Position numbers and translations under genes: made by a program. Positions 17,502-25,820 of a stretch of DNA of 64,000 nt are shown here, piece after piece. How positions within the stretch are numbered: position 1 is the stretch's first letter; the number at the start of each line of letters is the position of its first letter. Source of the DNA: Thiosocius teredinicola (lineage in GTDB: Bacteria > Pseudomonadota > Gammaproteobacteria > Chromatiales > Chromatiaceae). A model generated the notes under the pieces. That model had not been told where the DNA came from. It was given only the letters and a program-made list of their open reading frames with translations, and ran no database searches. Location: the NCBI RefSeq assembly GCF_002009425.1, contig NZ_CP019936.1, forward strand, positions 2,839,297 through 2,903,296, given 5' to 3'.

Positions 17502-18264
17502 GGGTGTACCGCTCAAGTCTCTCACTCAACGTCGCCATTTCTTCGTCCGCCAGTATAGACTCCAGAAAATCACGCTCCTGCGGCTCCAGCATTTCCGCCC
17601 GACGTGTGACAGCCATTTCCTGTCCCCGGCCATCGAATGCAGTACCTTCGAAAGAGCTGCCACCACCGTCACCAGGCACGTTGTCCAGACCCGCGTCGGT
17701 AAACGTAAGCCCCAATCGCTCACAGATACCTTGCCGATAGGCGCTACTCTGACACCAGGCATCGTATAGGATGCCGATCACCCCTGATCTCTCGGCATCA
17801 TCGTTCAGAAACGCATGTGCATGCTGCTTCCAGTGCTTTACCGCGCGGTTGTTGAACTCCCCAGGCTCACGGGCATATGCCGGATTGTCGGTCCGAGAAG
17901 CCTTACGGATTCGGCTGGCAAACAGATTGGCAGGATCCCGGAGAATCACGATTTCCTGAACCGGAACCGGCGCCGCATAAAACGGCTCGAGATTCAGATC
18001 ATGGTCTTCAAGACTCACGATGAGGTCCCGTTCTCGCAGCCGCCAACGCGCCCGTAATGCTGACACGACGTTCTTAACTCCGAACTGCCGAAAGAACCAT
18101 CTGTTGAAGGGCGCCGGCTCGGGGATGCTGCGAATACCCTGCAAAACCGGGGCGATGGGGATCACGTTGTTCAGAAAGACAAATTGCCCTTGTGCGACGA
18201 GCCAGTTGACGATGGCATGATTGCCGCTTCGCTTCATGCCATGAACCATCAATATTCTGCGCAA
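17485..18264 (-). CDS. P-loop sulfotransferase-like protein
   Basis: A 259-residue protein with a PAPS-binding-type P-loop near the N terminus (GMKRSGNHAIVNWL, residues 9-22) and a 3'-phosphate-binding-like segment VILRDPANLFASRIRK. These are the two hallmarks of carbohydrate sulfotransferases. The start is a TTG with GAGGG about eight bases upstream; the ATG five codons later is less well placed. Overlap with the glycosyltransferase suggests joint work on a sulfated surface glycan. Confidence 0.75.
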   Translation of the reverse strand: MRRILMVHGMKRSGNHAIVNWLVAQGQFVFLNNVIPIAPVLQGIRSIPEPAPFNRWFFRQFGVKNVVSALRARWRLRERDLIVSLEDHDLNLEPFYAAPVPVQEIVILRDPANLFASRIRKASRTDNPAYAREPGEFNNRAVKHWKQHAHAFLNDDAERSGVIGILYDAWCQSSAYRQGICERLGLTFTDAGLDNVPGDGGGSSFEGTAFDGRGQEMAVTRRAEMLEPQERDFLESILADEEMATLSERLERYTHELVR

Positions 18265-18324
18265 AAGACCACCCTCTGATTCACAAAGATGGCAATTGCA
18301 CCTTTTATTGAATTGCCTGGTTTT

Positions 18325-19293
18325 TCAGGACTCAGCATCGATTTTCAACTCAGCCAGCGCAAGGCCCATCTCGCCTGAAATGGTGTAGAAAAGATAGGCC
18401 GTTTGGTCTTCGAGTTGAAGCACAAATGGATCCCGCAGTTGCCGTACCCGGGTGGCGGCCCCAAAGTTGGAAGGTCGCAGTGGATACCCGATACCTTCAT
18501 ATTCGACGCCAGGGCGCAGCACTTCGACTGGACTACTGCTGAGCCAGCCCCGCCAATCTTGCGTCAAATCGATCGTCGACAACAGGATTCGCTCCGGCGC
18601 ATCGCCAACGCGGCTGTAAAAAACCAACAATTGGTCATCTCGGCGCACGACCGCCGTATGTCGTGCGCACGGAAGGGTAATCCCGCCCGCCTCGAAGCCG
18701 GTAAAGCCGTCCTGTGAGCGATACACTTGTTGCCAACCGGTATTGGCCAGCTTCGCCAATGCATACCAATATCCACCGTAGCGCCAGACGCGAAAGTAGA
18801 ACTGTCCCAGTACTTCTTCGCGCGAAACAAAGTTCAGACCATCAACGGAGGTGGCGCAGCCGCTCCACTGCCCGCTTCTATTCTGAACGCGCCCATGAAA
18901 ATACATGCGGATCTCGCGCCGTTCCGCGTCGACGTGAACGTCAGGAGAAGCGATATGGTCATGGAAAACATCACTTTGGTCGATGTGCAGAACGCCCGGC
19001 GCGTACACCTGCCATGGCCCGTCTAGCGAGTCGGCATAAGCCAATCGTATGTACTTGCCTTTATGATGTGCGAAGTACAGATAGTAGCGGCCGAGCGGAT
19101 TCGGCAGCCATTCCGGAACGGATATTACCGATGGGCCGTTGATGTTGTCGCCAAGCTCAGGGTTGAAGTCCGTGCTCAACAATGGATTGGACTGGCTGCG
19201 CACTATCCGAACACTCGGTTTCGTTGTGTGTCGCCTTTGCAACCAATAGCGGACGGCATGCGTCCATCTGAGAAAGTAACACTTAGCCAGCAT
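18325..19293 (-). CDS. GH43-like five-bladed beta-propeller protein
   Basis: A 322-residue protein with propeller-type repeats: GPSVISVPEWLPNPLGRYYLYFAHH, YIRLAYADSLDGPWQVY, DVHVDAERREIRMYFHG, CATSVDGLNF and DPFVLQLEDQTAYLFYT. This is the pattern of GH43/GH62-family glycosidases, though the usual N-terminal catalytic Asp context is not clear. No signal peptide is convincing, so location is uncertain. It lies among glycan transferases and probably trims or modifies a glycan. Confidence 0.65.
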   Translation of the reverse strand: MLAKCYFLRWTHAVRYWLQRRHTTKPSVRIVRSQSNPLLSTDFNPELGDNINGPSVISVPEWLPNPLGRYYLYFAHHKGKYIRLAYADSLDGPWQVYAPGVLHIDQSDVFHDHIASPDVHVDAERREIRMYFHGRVQNRSGQWSGCATSVDGLNFVSREEVLGQFYFRVWRYGGYWYALAKLANTGWQQVYRSQDGFTGFEAGGITLPCARHTAVVRRDDQLLVFYSRVGDAPERILLSTIDLTQDWRGWLSSSPVEVLRPGVEYEGIGYPLRPSNFGAATRVRQLRDPFVLQLEDQTAYLFYTISGEMGLALAELKIDAES

Positions 19294-19941
19294 TGCGCGA
19301 CCCGTTGACCTTAGAAGGTTCTGAGCGGCGAGACATCCCCGGCCTCAACAGCACCCGATTCGAGTTGCCAGTCGGCCTTGCCTGAGTGTGTTGCACGAAA
19401 CCCTCGGTAAACACGTTCATTGTACGAATCTCCGATATCGATCGACCGCGAGCGTTTGCCGACTCGACCGAATATCGCCAACATCACGCACGAGGCTGTT
19501 GTGCGGGAAATCCGTGTAGCGCGTAAAGTCATCGTCGGCAGGCTATCTCGAACTGCCAGAGTAAGATATCAGCAAGCGACAAATGACGACAACGCGCCGC
19601 GATCTCGAGCCCTTACGTGAAATGATCCGGTGAGTCTTCGGTTGTTGGCGTGGAGGGAGTGCCGAGCGAGACCTGACATGGTCCGGTTGACGAGGTGGTG
19701 CGGCAGCGCAGATCCGGTTCTCACAGCGCGCCCTACCCGGCTCATGACTTGGCTACCCGCTCTCCTCGGGTAGCCGGTCGATGCGGCAGTTACCGTTCGC
19801 GATCAATTGGCAGAATATGATCGCAAGGGCTGAATCGGCGTTTCTCGGACCTGAGGGCGGCCATGTTGGTGTTGTGGCCTATCGTTGAAGATAATGCCTG
19901 AGAAGCCCGGGTGTTCAGGGCAGTGCACAACCTTGATCCGG
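19294..19941. other. 650-bp gap without a convincing gene
   Basis: Between the GH43-like gene and the FkbM gene. A 73-residue minus-strand frame at 19311-19532 (DIGDSYNERVYRGFRATHSG) looks protein-like and may be a decayed gene end, but it has no ribosome site and no family match. GC-rich inverted GGGTAG/CTACCC motifs occur at about 19735-19775 (ACCCGGCT...GGGTAGCC). The divergent promoters of the two neighbours should lie here. Confidence 0.4.
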
Positions 19942-21084
19942 ATGCAGATGGAAATGAGCAAGTTCGAACAGCTACTTAAACAGCGATTGCTTCGTGAAGC
20001 ACGCAATTACTATCCAGACAAGTTCAACAATTTATACGAAGGTCAGAAAAGGCCGTTCAAGAAAAAGGCAATAGGCCTGGCGAAGCGAGTGCTCTTTCGA
20101 CCGACGTTGCTTCACGTTGCTTTCCTCAGTCCGTGGTTTTTTCGCAGCGTCTTCTTGAAAGTCAATGGGAACATCCAGCCTTACTTTGAAAGACTGGATA
20201 AGTTCCACGATCTCCTAGCCACCGACCAGTCGAAGGATTTATTCCTTCAGCTTCTCGCGTATAGAATCCTCGGAGCCGTCAAGGTCAGGTTGCCTTTGGA
20301 TACACCAGATTATTGGTCGACCAGAAAAGCTGTGGATGACGCCGGCGACAAGGAGCGGGCGTTGAAAGTACCCTACAAGCCCTGGGTTCTGCCCCTTCAT
20401 GATCTCTCGGATTACGGTTACCCGATAAAACTGTACCTGTACGCTCGTGCGGTGCATACGGTGTTCTGCCTGCCGCACTATTGTCACAAGGAAGCGCATG
20501 CGGCGATTCGTATCGGCCCAGAGGTTGGCGACACCGTTCTGGATCTGGGCGGATGCTATGGTGACACTGCTTTGTATTTCGCTAACGAGGTCGGTGCGGG
20601 TGGCAAAGTCTTTGTTTTCGAGTTCATCCCCGGAAACCTCGAGATTCTCCGCAAGAATCTGGACCTGAATCCGGAATTAAGTCAACGCATCGAGGTTGTC
20701 GAAAAGCCTCTGTGGGACACGTCAGACCTGGACGTGTATTACACCGACAAGGGCGCATCGAGTACGGTCAATTTTTCGAATTTCCCCGGGAGCGATGGTC
20801 AGAGCCTGACAACAACGATCGACGACTTTGTGGAAAGCGAAAAACTTGATCGTGTTGATCTGGTGAAAACGGATATCGAGGGCGCTGAACCCTTCGCGAT
20901 TGCGGGCGCTGTCAAAACCCTCAGACGATTCAAGCCCAAACTGGCGATCAGTATCTACCATGGGATGAGTGATTTCTCTGGAATAATCCATCAGATCAAT
21001 GAACTTGATCTTGGCTACGAGTTCTACTTCAGGCACGCGACTACCCATACGAGTGAGACTATTCTGTTCTGCAAGGTACCTTGA
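19942..21084 (+). CDS. FkbM-family methyltransferase
   Basis: A 380-residue protein whose C-terminal half is an FkbM-type SAM methyltransferase: VGDTVLDLGGCYGDTALYF (motif I), KVFVFEFIPGNLEILRKNL, DLVKTDIEGAEPFAI and a KPKLAISIYH segment. The N-terminal 170 residues are helical and of unknown role. Three ATGs cluster at 19942, 19948 and 19954 with no strong ribosome site, so the start is approximate. FkbM enzymes O-methylate sugars or similar; here probably a surface glycan. Confidence 0.82.
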   Translation: MQMEMSKFEQLLKQRLLREARNYYPDKFNNLYEGQKRPFKKKAIGLAKRVLFRPTLLHVAFLSPWFFRSVFLKVNGNIQPYFERLDKFHDLLATDQSKDLFLQLLAYRILGAVKVRLPLDTPDYWSTRKAVDDAGDKERALKVPYKPWVLPLHDLSDYGYPIKLYLYARAVHTVFCLPHYCHKEAHAAIRIGPEVGDTVLDLGGCYGDTALYFANEVGAGGKVFVFEFIPGNLEILRKNLDLNPELSQRIEVVEKPLWDTSDLDVYYTDKGASSTVNFSNFPGSDGQSLTTTIDDFVESEKLDRVDLVKTDIEGAEPFAIAGAVKTLRRFKPKLAISIYHGMSDFSGIIHQINELDLGYEFYFRHATTHTSETILFCKVP

Positions 21085-21120
21085 CGGAGCGCTCAAGGCA
21101 ATCGAACTATGCGACGCCGA

Positions 21121-21990
21121 TTAGTACCCGAAGCGTGACAACGTCTCTTCGTTCTCTGTCGCGAGTTTCAACAACTCTTCTGATCCGCGGTATGCGTAAG
21201 CCCGCGACGCTTTGATGGTCGAAGCGATGCGTTCATGCTCTTCCAATGTGCTTGACGGAAGCCCGGCAAACGACGCAAGTTCAGGTAGAAACTCGAGAGG
21301 TCGCTCGAGGAAATCTTCATAGCGTATCGAGAGGGAGTTGCCGTGGTGTTGTGACTCCATTTGCTGTGCCTGAAGCATATACTCTGACCAGAGTGAGAAT
21401 GCCCCAGCATACGTATTGAGCCTTGCCGAAATCTGCCGCGCGACGGGCCTTCTTCGCGGTGGAAACGGAAGAAACTTTGGGTAGCGCCGGTTCAAAAAGA
21501 AGGCCAGCTTCGGCTTGAGTTGATCGCTGCGAGTCTTAAGGCTATGCGCCACATCACACCCATGCCGCTTCACGTGTATGTAACGGGCGTTTGGGAAAAG
21601 GTCGCTCCAGATCGGCAGCACGAAAGTGTTGCGAGGGTCTTTCCAGCCCCAGGGGATGCTTAATGCGGAGACGTTGCGGTACCGCAGATACTTTCCGACT
21701 CCCAGATACGAGATGCTGCGGCCACTATGCATTAGATCCCACGCATACTCGCGCAAAGCCCGCTTCAATTCGCCGTCCTGCAGCATGGCACCAATTGGCT
21801 CGGGTTGATCCCAGGCCGCCCCGGCTTGCAGCATCATCCAATCATTGAGCTGCAGAAAGAACTGTGCCTCCTGGTTTGTGTCCTTCCGGAATCCTACGAA
21901 TAACCCCAGAGCCTCGAGAACCTTTGTTACCAAGGTTGTTCCAGACCGATGCATTCCATAAATGATGACAGGTGAGGCGTTGGCGTCCAT
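21121..21990 (-). CDS. sulfotransferase family protein
   Basis: A 289-residue protein with the PAPS P-loop YGMHRSGTTLVTKVLEALG near the N terminus and the 3'-phosphate segment ARYIHVKRHGCDVAHSLKTR, then YEDFLERPLEFLPELASFAG, all in the order of the Sulfotransfer_3 group. The open frame extends 25 residues upstream, but only to a TTG whose Shine-Dalgarno would touch it, so the ATG at 21990 is chosen. The second sulfotransferase in 4 kb, it supports a sulfated exopolysaccharide. Confidence 0.85.
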   Translation of the reverse strand: MDANASPVIIYGMHRSGTTLVTKVLEALGLFVGFRKDTNQEAQFFLQLNDWMMLQAGAAWDQPEPIGAMLQDGELKRALREYAWDLMHSGRSISYLGVGKYLRYRNVSALSIPWGWKDPRNTFVLPIWSDLFPNARYIHVKRHGCDVAHSLKTRSDQLKPKLAFFLNRRYPKFLPFPPRRRPVARQISARLNTYAGAFSLWSEYMLQAQQMESQHHGNSLSIRYEDFLERPLEFLPELASFAGLPSSTLEEHERIASTIKASRAYAYRGSEELLKLATENEETLSRFGY

Positions 21991-22083
21991 TAGTTCATAC
22001 GGAGAGACCGCAAACAGCAGGCCTTTCACCCCTTCGCGAGAATGATGCTGAGCGTCGAAAATCAACTCCAGTTACAGATCTCA

Positions 22084-23193
22084 TCAGCTGGACTCGATAA
22101 GCTTTTCGTACGTATCTGCAACAATTTCCCAGTTGTAGATGGTTTCTATCCTGGCGAGCAATGCTTGCCGCGGACCGGTGGGCACGTCTGACTCAAGGCG
22201 CTCAATGCTTTGGCGCACATCATCTGGCGTGCTGAAGAACATTGCATGACCTCCCGTTACCTCACGGTTGAATCTATTGTCATGGGCAACGACAAAATTT
22301 CCACAACCCATCGCCTCAAGCAGCGAAGGATTCGTACCCCCGACGCTATGGCCGTGAAAATAGGCGCGACAGTTGCGACGCAACATCGCAAGCCGGACCG
22401 AATCAAAAATCACTCCGACGAAACGCACCCTATCGTCGGCCACATTCAACAAACTCTGCACGTAGGCCGTGTGGGTTTCATGATCGCCGACGATGATCAG
22501 CGACCGGCTGCTACTGGACATCACAAAGCCTTCAATGATCTCCCTGACGTGATTCTCCGGTTCAAGGCGGCATACGACAAGGTAATACTCGTCTTTTGAC
22601 AGTCCGAAAAGATCTTCCGCACTCGGAGCGGACGAGTCGTCGACCACGTGCGCACCATAGGGAATCATGCTGATCTCTTCAGCCGCACCGTAATGAGTAC
22701 GGAGATGTTCCGCGATGCCTTCTGCGTCGGCGACGAGGCGCCGCGAGAAACGGGCGGCGAACCATTCCATTACGCGCAAGTATCGCTTCGCCCCAGATGA
22801 CCATTTGTCTCGCTTCCATTCCAGTCCATCCATGTTCGTCCAAAAATTGGTTCGGAAGATCCATGGAAGCACGAAGGCGAATGCTGCGTGGTAGCCCAGC
22901 ATGTAGACGACGTCATAACCCCGCAGGGTTCTGACAACACTGGCAATGTCGAACCACACGGAGCGAAGACCAACAAGTCTCGGCGTAGCGATATAGATCA
23001 GCTTTACGCCTTTGTAGGTTGGCTCGTGGTATTGCTGGAAACGCTCGCAGAAAACAGTAACGTCAAATCCTTTTTCGACGAGTCGTATCGACAACTGTTC
23101 TGCAAAGGTTTCGAAGCCACCAAACTCGGATGGAATTCCACGCGAACCTAGAATCGCGATCCGCTTTCTGTTTGGGGCACGCTGTCTTGACAT
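22084..23193 (-). CDS. GT4 glycosyltransferase with DUF1972 N-terminal domain
   Basis: A 369-residue glycosyltransferase of the rhamnosyltransferase-like type. The DUF1972 signature IAILGSRGIPSEFGGFETFA is at residues 12-31, and the C-terminal GT4 half carries YLVVCRLEPENHVREIIEGF and GGTNPSLLEAMGCGNFVVAHD, the nucleotide-sugar binding loop with Glu-x7-Glu style motif. It likely transfers a sugar (rhamnose in studied relatives) to a lipid-linked glycan. Start ATG at 23193 is internal to a plausible -GAGG- context. Confidence 0.9.
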   Translation of the reverse strand: MSRQRAPNRKRIAILGSRGIPSEFGGFETFAEQLSIRLVEKGFDVTVFCERFQQYHEPTYKGVKLIYIATPRLVGLRSVWFDIASVVRTLRGYDVVYMLGYHAAFAFVLPWIFRTNFWTNMDGLEWKRDKWSSGAKRYLRVMEWFAARFSRRLVADAEGIAEHLRTHYGAAEEISMIPYGAHVVDDSSAPSAEDLFGLSKDEYYLVVCRLEPENHVREIIEGFVMSSSSRSLIIVGDHETHTAYVQSLLNVADDRVRFVGVIFDSVRLAMLRRNCRAYFHGHSVGGTNPSLLEAMGCGNFVVAHDNRFNREVTGGHAMFFSTPDDVRQSIERLESDVPTGPRQALLARIETIYNWEIVADTYEKLIESS

Positions 23194-23570
23194 TCTTTGG
23201 GTACTGCCTCGTTTCTACAGACGAGTTTAGAAGTATCTTCGCCTCAATCGCTTATCGCGACTTCGAATAGCGGGTCGCCGCAGCCGCCTTTCATCGCTGG
23301 AGCGGGTCGAACAAGCTCTGCTGTTCGAGGCATGGCGACAGGTCGCGGCGCATAGGCAGTATAAACCGGCTTTTTGGTGGCTCGCAGCACTTGGTCCTGC
23401 CTGATCGACTTGCGCGACCCAAATATCCGCCGCCGCACCATGCCGGCTTCCGCAACGGCACGAAATGCTGGACCTGCGAAAGACCGGTGTGGGAATCAAA
23501 GGGTCAGAGTTCTCTATCGCCAAAGCCCAAGCAGTAGATCAAGAACCCAGCACCTGAAATCGATCCTTCG
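23194..23570. other. 377-bp gap carrying one arm of an inverted repeat
   Basis: No convincing gene; short frames on both strands are Arg/Ser-rich and lack ribosome sites. The only structure seen is the segment AATCAAAGGGTCAGAGTTCT at 23494-23513, which recurs inverted at 24266-24285. Confidence 0.5.
23494..23513 (+). repeat. left arm of a 20-bp inverted repeat
   Basis: AATCAAAGGGTCAGAGTTCT; its reverse complement occurs at 24266-24285 with one mismatch (19 of 20). The pair brackets the zinc-ribbon membrane protein gene. GGGTCAGAGT-type motifs are common around small repeat elements in proteobacteria. Confidence 0.7.
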
Positions 23571-24197
23571 CTAACCATTCTTTCTTGATCTGTCATCTAT
23601 TGCTGCGCTAGCAATCAGCGACAATGCCCCCATGCAAAGCAAGGCCCATCCCCACTGAAGTGGAAATTCCGCCAGGGCGGGATCCTCCATGCCAGGCAAG
23701 AAAACCATTTCCGAGAGTCTTTCCAGCCTTGCTTTGGCTTGGATCGTCAGCGATCGATAATGGTCATACGCCATCAGTGAGTATCCTAGACCGCCAATTC
23801 CCGGAACCCATAGCAAGCCGAACTTTCTCGTCAATACGAACATGAATGCAGTGATCGCGAGTACGACAACGAGTACTCCTTCCGCCTTTCCGATATCGAA
23901 GTAACGCATCTCCCCCTGAAGTGGGATGCTGACAATTGGTGCGAAAACGCTAACCAGAAGTGCAATTGAGCCCGTCCACCCAAGCAGTGACTTTGTGCCG
24001 CCAAGCCCTTCTTTCCGACATTGAACTGCTTGATTCCTAGACCGGGTGATTGCTGATTGAGGTACGCCCTCTCCCTTCGATCTGTTGAGCGCAGCTTCCA
24101 CCTTCGCGTAGATGGCCCCGCAATTTGGACACTCGTAGTCGGGCACTTCGCTGGTCGGCAATCGCTCGAACCCACATTTGAGGCATTTTTTGGACAT
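23571..24197 (-). CDS. zinc-ribbon membrane protein of unknown function
   Basis: A 208-residue protein. The N terminus carries a CxxC...CxxC zinc ribbon (CLKCGFERL and YECPNCGAIYAK, residues 5-30). Three to four membrane helices follow (about 72-95, 106-122, 127-145, 180-200). A GAAGGT ribosome site sits just before the ATG. The gene is bracketed by a 20-bp inverted repeat and lies beside the attC array, so it is probably accessory. Family with zinc ribbon plus helices is widespread but uncharacterised. Confidence 0.68.
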   Translation of the reverse strand: MSKKCLKCGFERLPTSEVPDYECPNCGAIYAKVEAALNRSKGEGVPQSAITRSRNQAVQCRKEGLGGTKSLLGWTGSIALLVSVFAPIVSIPLQGEMRYFDIGKAEGVLVVVLAITAFMFVLTRKFGLLWVPGIGGLGYSLMAYDHYRSLTIQAKARLERLSEMVFLPGMEDPALAEFPLQWGWALLCMGALSLIASAAIDDRSRKNG

Positions 24198-24265
24198 ACC
24201 TTCACCCGGTGAATCTGGTGATCAGATTTTCCGAACTGCCGCAAGAGTATGGCCTTTCGTGATCA

Positions 24266-24285
24266 AGAACTCTGACCCCTTGATT
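24266..24285 (-). repeat. right arm of a 20-bp inverted repeat
   Basis: AGAACTCTGACCCCTTGATT, the inverted partner of 23494-23513 with one mismatch. It lies 68 bp after the 5' end of the zinc-ribbon gene and 64 bp before the first attC site. Confidence 0.7.
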
Positions 24286-24348
24286 ACCCCGGCAACGACA
24301 GAAGCGCGAATCGATCCGTTATGCGCCGAGGTATTCATTTCTTTTTTG

Positions 24349-24437
24349 CCCTAACGCCCGCATTTGGGGCCGCATTGATGCGCAACGGAACGGAGGTCCC
24401 CGCCCCGCAGGAGCAATCAACATGCGCTTGTTAGGTA
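24349..24437 (-). repeat. integron attC recombination site 1
   Basis: About 89 bp. On the minus strand it starts with ACCTAAC (RYYYAAC core, 24431-24437) four bases after the stop of the LprI-domain gene and ends at GTTAGGG (24350-24356). The ends pair (CCTAAC/GTTAGG, then GCAT/ATGC), and inner arms GGGGCC/GGTCCCC form an imperfect hairpin, which is the folded structure attC sites need. The last base of the GTTRRRY core is G rather than a pyrimidine. Confidence 0.8.
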
Positions 24438-24441
24438 TTTT

Positions 24442-25665
24442 TCACCTCCCACAGCCAGTACCAGAACAAGACATGGTATTAAAATCATACAATGTAGAAT
24501 GACCTAGTTTACCTTCAGGATAAGGCACACCTTCGTTTAAAAAAAATGTAGCAGAATTGCCACCATACAAGCCTGCAGGAATGGTGATTTTTTTAAGTAT
24601 TACGTAACCGTTATGAACATATCTCGGTTTAAATGTCGATGAGCTAGAACCTGAAGCTACTGGTGGCAATTCACCTTTATACATATCGGCCTTCATTTTT
24701 GCCCATCTTTCAGAATCTTGATTAGTATGTTTTCGGATCAATCCCTTCCTTGCAAAATCTTCCAAGCCAGCTTGACCTGCTAGCGGAACAGTTTTATCGA
24801 AAAACATTTCTGGCGGAGTGTCTTTCGAAGTAAGTAAATTATCGTTCTGATTGATCTCGTTGCCAAAAACCAAGCTGCCTTTACTAGCGTAATGCACCAA
24901 AGTAACATCTCTGCCAAAAACCCTCCTAGATAGAGGGTTAATCTTTCTTAAGTTTTTCTCAGTGATATAGGTATAACCACATGGACCACGATTGTCGTAG
25001 GAGCTTATAAGTATTGGAATATCTTTTGGCAAGCCTGCTACAGCCTGTCTGTGATAGCCTGTAGCAACAACCGCTGATATCTCTGTTCCCTGTGTCCAGG
25101 CCACATTCCATATAGAAGGCTCATAAGCGCCTAGAATTAAAGCAACTGGCCTGTCAGGAGAATTTACGATCACTTCAAATTGAGTTGCTTGATGCCCACT
25201 CTGGTCGATCTGAAAGTTGATTTCATTTCCACTATATGATCCACCAGCGTATATATCTGTATTACTAGAAATAACTTCTGTGTCGAAGCTACATGCTCCT
25301 TTTACTCCTTGAAACTTGCGGCTCGTCGCATACGTATATGGGATAAAGTTTTCGTGCTCCTTTCGCAACTCCAGAATTCTTTCTTTGTAAAGTGTTACAA
25401 GACAGTCAGAATTGTTATCCACACACTCTACGGCTCTTTGCTTTAGCCATACTCGTTGATCCTCAATAAGCTCTCCAGCTTTGTCACTATCGAGAGTGTT
25501 TTTAATTTTTAAATAATATGAAGACATGTCTTCATCAAGCCTGTTGAGCTCCTTATTAAAACAAATTATTTTATCTAATTCTCTTTCAGCCATACTGCAA
25601 TCAAAACTTGCCGCATGAGGTGAATTGGATAGAAAGACTATAAAAAGCAATATTACTCTGACCAT
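24442..25665 (-). CDS. gene-cassette protein with N-terminal LprI-like (DUF1311) domain
   Basis: A 407-residue secreted protein: signal peptide (residues 1-18, cleavage near HAASFDC), then an LprI-type domain (FDCSMAERELDKIICFNKEL to about residue 85, with paired cysteines and DQRVWLKQR), then a 300-residue C-terminal part with no family I know, ending in a Cys-rich SCSGTGCG. LprI is a lysozyme-inhibitor family. AT-rich codon use contrasts sharply with the core genome. AAGGA precedes the ATG, which is 24 bp from the previous attC site; attC 1 follows the stop at once. This is the layout of an integron cassette. Confidence 0.78.
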   Translation of the reverse strand: MVRVILLFIVFLSNSPHAASFDCSMAERELDKIICFNKELNRLDEDMSSYYLKIKNTLDSDKAGELIEDQRVWLKQRAVECVDNNSDCLVTLYKERILELRKEHENFIPYTYATSRKFQGVKGACSFDTEVISSNTDIYAGGSYSGNEINFQIDQSGHQATQFEVIVNSPDRPVALILGAYEPSIWNVAWTQGTEISAVVATGYHRQAVAGLPKDIPILISSYDNRGPCGYTYITEKNLRKINPLSRRVFGRDVTLVHYASKGSLVFGNEINQNDNLLTSKDTPPEMFFDKTVPLAGQAGLEDFARKGLIRKHTNQDSERWAKMKADMYKGELPPVASGSSSSTFKPRYVHNGYVILKKITIPAGLYGGNSATFFLNEGVPYPEGKLGHSTLYDFNTMSCSGTGCGR

Positions 25666-25688
25666 TTAATGTAAGTTCCTTTTTGATT

Positions 25689-25820
25689 GCTTAACGCCGT
25701 GTTAAGGGGCGGCCAGTGCGTAGCGCCGTTTGCGCAAAAATGGCGAAGCCATGCGCAATAAGGCGCGGAGTACTGGACGTCCCAGCGAGCATAGCGAGCG
25801 ACTTGAACGCCTTGTTAGAT
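25689..25820 (-). repeat. integron attC recombination site 2
   Basis: About 132 bp, of VCR-like length. On the minus strand it starts ATCTAAC (25814-25820), which includes the TAA stop of the DUF3800 gene, and ends GTTAAGC (25689-25695). Both fit RYYYAAC and GTTRRRY. The interior folds: GGCCAGT / ACTGG, GCGCC / GGCGC, TGCGCA / TGCGCA and a terminal ATGGC-GAA-GCCAT hairpin. Confidence 0.85.

Noticed and set aside
15113-24441. Prophage or IS in the accessory region
   Set aside because: No transposase, integrase, capsid or terminase gene is seen; the region is made of glycan and orphan genes.
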